Origin: Muribaculaceae bacterium
Lineage (GTDB): Bacteria; Bacteroidota; Bacteroidia; Bacteroidales; Muribaculaceae
DNA: 64,000 bases
NCBI GenBank assembly: GCA_017935045.1
Contig: JAGBIJ010000062.1
Span: 62,001-126,000 of the forward strand
Reading direction: 5' to 3'
The translations under genes were made by a program, and so were the position numbers. The notes beneath the pieces are model-generated. The model worked only from the letters and a program-made list of their open reading frames with translations. It had not been told where the DNA came from and ran no database searches. Positions 62,224-64,000 of the stretch are shown piece after piece; the first letter of the stretch is position 1; each line of letters opens with the position of its first letter.

Positions 62224-62244
62224 GGAGATTTACTTCTAATCTCC
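62224..62244 (+). promoter_or_regulatory. Hairpin in the wza leader
   Basis: Perfect 7-bp stem GGAGATT / AATCTCC with loop TACTTCT, followed by a moderately T-rich stretch. It overlaps the end of a nine-codon frame, an arrangement like an attenuator. Confidence 0.4.
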
Positions 62245-62282
62245 TGATTATTCATTTCTTATAACGAAGCAACTACGCTAAG

Positions 62283-63095
62283 ATGAAACTATCAGTCAAG
62301 CTTTCCGTAATCCTCGGGCTCGGTATGCTCATGTCAGCATGCTCCGGCACAAAAGATGTGCAATACATTAAGGATTTCCCGTCTGGCGTCGTGATTGACG
62401 CGCAGGGCAATCAAGGGCTCATAATCGAGCCGGAAGACCTGCTCGGCATTGTTGTGACCACCAAAGACCCGGAGCTGGGCACAATCTTCAATCTCCAGCC
62501 CGGAACAGTTACCGCCGACCTCCAGGGTTCGGGTATCAACAGCACCCAGCAGAACAAGACCGAGCTGGGTTATCGCGTCGACTCTGACGGCAATATCACT
62601 TTCCCCATGCTCGGCCAGCTCCATGTGGCCGGTCTTACGCGCCGCCAGGTCGAGACTATGATAAAGCAGCGTCTCATCAAGGAAGGGTATCTGAAAGACT
62701 TTTCGGTACAGGTATCGTTTAAAAACGCCAAAATTTCAATTCTCGGCGACGTCGGTTCTCCGGGCAACTATGAGTTTAAAGATGACAAATATACTGTGCT
62801 TCAGGCCATAGCTGATGCCGGCGACCTGCAGATGACCGCAGAACGCGAAATCATGGTCATACGTGAGAAAAACGGTAAACGACAACTGTATAAGATAGAC
62901 ATGGCCAGCAAAAGCCTGTTTGACTCTCCCGCGTACTATCTGCAGCAAAACGATATAATATATGTGCTGCCTAACGACAAGAAGGCCGGAGAAAGAGATA
63001 TAAACTCCAATCCACTGCGCAATATGTCGACATGGATGAGTCTGGTCACATTCGCTACGTCTATGGTAACACTCGTCATAGCGCTAACGAAGTAA
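62283..63095 (+). CDS. Wza-like polysaccharide export lipoprotein
   Basis: 270-residue outer-membrane polysaccharide export protein. A type II signal peptide ends with the lipobox MSAC (Cys20). The polysaccharide export and SLBB-type domains follow (EPEDLLGIVVTTKDPELGTI, YRVDSDGNITFPMLGQLHVA, ISILGDVGSPGNYEF). It ends in a hydrophobic C-terminal helix (TFATSMVTLVIAL). It forms the exit channel together with the Wzc-like kinase encoded next. Confidence 0.93.
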   Translation: MKLSVKLSVILGLGMLMSACSGTKDVQYIKDFPSGVVIDAQGNQGLIIEPEDLLGIVVTTKDPELGTIFNLQPGTVTADLQGSGINSTQQNKTELGYRVDSDGNITFPMLGQLHVAGLTRRQVETMIKQRLIKEGYLKDFSVQVSFKNAKISILGDVGSPGNYEFKDDKYTVLQAIADAGDLQMTAEREIMVIREKNGKRQLYKIDMASKSLFDSPAYYLQQNDIIYVLPNDKKAGERDINSNPLRNMSTWMSLVTFATSMVTLVIALTK

Positions 63096-63151
63096 ACGCA
63101 CAATCATAAGCCCCATATTTCAATCAAAATTTTATTCCGACTGTCAACACA

Positions 63152-64000
63152 ATGGAAGACAAAGTGATATCCGACAAGACTGACAACAAGAAGGAAGAAT
63201 CATCCGACGGATTCAACATCAGGGAATACCTGATGCTCGTATGGCGTAAAAAATGGTGGGTTATGCTCTCCATAGCGATCTGCTGCGCCATCTCTGTTTA
63301 TCTATACAAGAGAGAAGCGATGACGTATGGCAGCTCCGCTGACGTAATGCTGCTTTTCGACAACAGCGGAGCCTCGCGCTCCAATGCAGTGACCGCCCTT
63401 CAGGACCTGACCGGCAACAGCAGCGCCAACGTAAACTTCGCCAACGAGCTGGCCATCCTGCGTTCGCCGGCTCTGATGGAGACGGTAATCGAGCGCCTGA
63501 ACCTCAACACGCAGTACACTACAGACGGATTCGGTCATCGTGAAGACCTGTACGGACACTCGCCCGTAGTTGTCAATTTCATGAATCTTTCCCCCGATTC
63601 CGCCGCCTATTTTACCATTCGCAAGGGCAAGGCCGGACACGTGCTGGCATCAGACTTTTCCCTTAACGGCAAGTCTGCCGGCAGCAAGACTCTTGACATC
63701 CCGTTGGGAGCCGTAGTCAAGACCCCGGTCGGAGATCTGGCCATATCGCCCACATCCGACATCTCCCGGTTCCCGGAAAAAATATATGTCAGCCACCCCG
63801 ATATCAGCAATCTCGCCAACACCATGTCATCAAGAGTGACGACCATCCGGAGCGACGAGAGCAATTCTATCGTGACAATCAATTACAGCGACGCTTCGCA
63901 GGCACGCGCCACCGACGTGGTAAGAGGCATAATCGAGGCATACTCAGACCTGTGGATTACCGAACAGAACCGCAGCGCCGTTAACACCTCCAACTTTATC
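63152..64000 (+). CDS. Wzc/Wzz-like polysaccharide co-polymerase (tyrosine autokinase), 3' cut by window edge
   Basis: 283 codons visible from ATG at 63152. Residues up to about 24 are polar, then a Wzz domain starts with REYLMLVWRKKWWVML and one transmembrane helix (residues 33-52). The periplasmic part follows (VNFANELAILRSPALMETVI, VTINYSDASQARATDVVRGI). The kinase domain, if present, would lie beyond the window. It sets chain length and couples polymerisation to export through the Wza-like protein upstream. Confidence 0.88.
   Translation, partial: MEDKVISDKTDNKKEESSDGFNIREYLMLVWRKKWWVMLSIAICCAISVYLYKREAMTYGSSADVMLLFDNSGASRSNAVTALQDLTGNSSANVNFANELAILRSPALMETVIERLNLNTQYTTDGFGHREDLYGHSPVVVNFMNLSPDSAAYFTIRKGKAGHVLASDFSLNGKSAGSKTLDIPLGAVVKTPVGDLAISPTSDISRFPEKIYVSHPDISNLANTMSSRVTTIRSDESNSIVTINYSDASQARATDVVRGIIEAYSDLWITEQNRSAVNTSNFI

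Noticed and set aside
1..64000. CRISPR array or defence island
   Set aside because: No regularly spaced repeats, cas genes or restriction-methylation pair were seen.

Overview
The window looks like chromosome of a member of the order Bacteroidales, most likely a Muribaculaceae-type gut commensal (the family is an inference). The evidence is the gene content: a fused lpxC-fabZ, type III glutamine synthetase, serine palmitoyltransferase, a GT3-family glycogen synthase next to an alpha-glucan phosphorylase, LL-diaminopimelate aminotransferase, and the succinate-propionate pathway (methylmalonyl-CoA mutase, epimerase and a sodium-pumping decarboxylase). Many genes lack a Shine-Dalgarno-like sequence and are preceded by the Bacteroidetes primary promoter (-33 TTTG, -7 TAnnTTTG). 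Most of the window is moderately GC-rich with tightly packed genes. One visibly AT-rich patch (about 44.4-46.0 kb) follows a tRNA-Ser gene.

Layout. 1-3.5 kb (minus): UvrD/PcrA-type helicase (cut by the window edge), a lone HsdR_N-like nuclease-domain protein and an S1/P1 nuclease, in one run. 3.6-7.6 kb (minus): mutB and mutA. 7.8-10.0 kb (minus): FtsE-like ATPase, a GT2 glycosyltransferase and an outer-membrane beta-barrel protein. 10.1-21.5 kb (plus): nadE, tsaC/Sua5, an initiating sugar-phosphate transferase, a CBS-domain ClC channel, fmt, then menD-menB-menC-menE. 21.5-22.1 kb: nitroreductase (minus). 22.3-26.7 kb (plus): methylmalonyl-CoA epimerase and the four subunits of a biotin-dependent sodium pump. 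27-29.7 kb: small unknowns, a pRiA4b ORF-3-like protein and serine palmitoyltransferase. 30-36.7 kb (plus): lpxD, lpxC-fabZ, lpxA, a GSI-type glutamine synthetase, a GT4 glycosyltransferase and a PlsC acyltransferase. 37-42.2 kb (plus): GH53 galactanase, pullulanase, a sodium-dependent NSS transporter and a small membrane protein. 42.4-46 kb: a hemerythrin/LuxR regulator, a lipoprotein, tRNA-Ser, two small secreted proteins, a 72-bp MITE-like repeat and a predicted structured non-coding RNA of about 220 nt with its own promoter and terminator. 46-50.5 kb (minus): glgP and glgA. 50.6-56 kb: membrane protein, M48 protease, O6-methylguanine methyltransferase, metal P-type ATPase, DUF4491 protein and a K+-channel-like protein. 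56-62.1 kb (minus): glnN, dapL, dapF, a GNAT acetyltransferase, folB, rpiB. 62.3 kb to the end (plus): start of an exopolysaccharide locus (Wza-like and Wzc-like genes).

How it fits together. MutAB, the epimerase and the sodium-translocating decarboxylase form the fermentative route from succinyl-CoA to propionyl-CoA, with energy conserved as a sodium gradient. That gradient could in turn drive the NSS transporter. The men genes make menaquinone for anaerobic electron transport to fumarate. lpxD/C/A plus the PlsC-like enzyme and SPT supply lipid A, phospholipid and sphingolipid. glgA, glgP and pullulanase handle alpha-glucan. Two unrelated glutamine synthetases assimilate ammonia.

The least explained material is the 45.1-45.86 kb patch (MITE-like repeat and structured RNA), two back-to-back perfect palindromes inside a glycosyltransferase gene at 35.73 kb, a 9-nt periodic inverted repeat at 42.2 kb, and several genes whose -7 box lies only 4-7 nt before the start codon, predicting leaderless or near-leaderless mRNAs. 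All functional names come from reading motifs; no database search was run.
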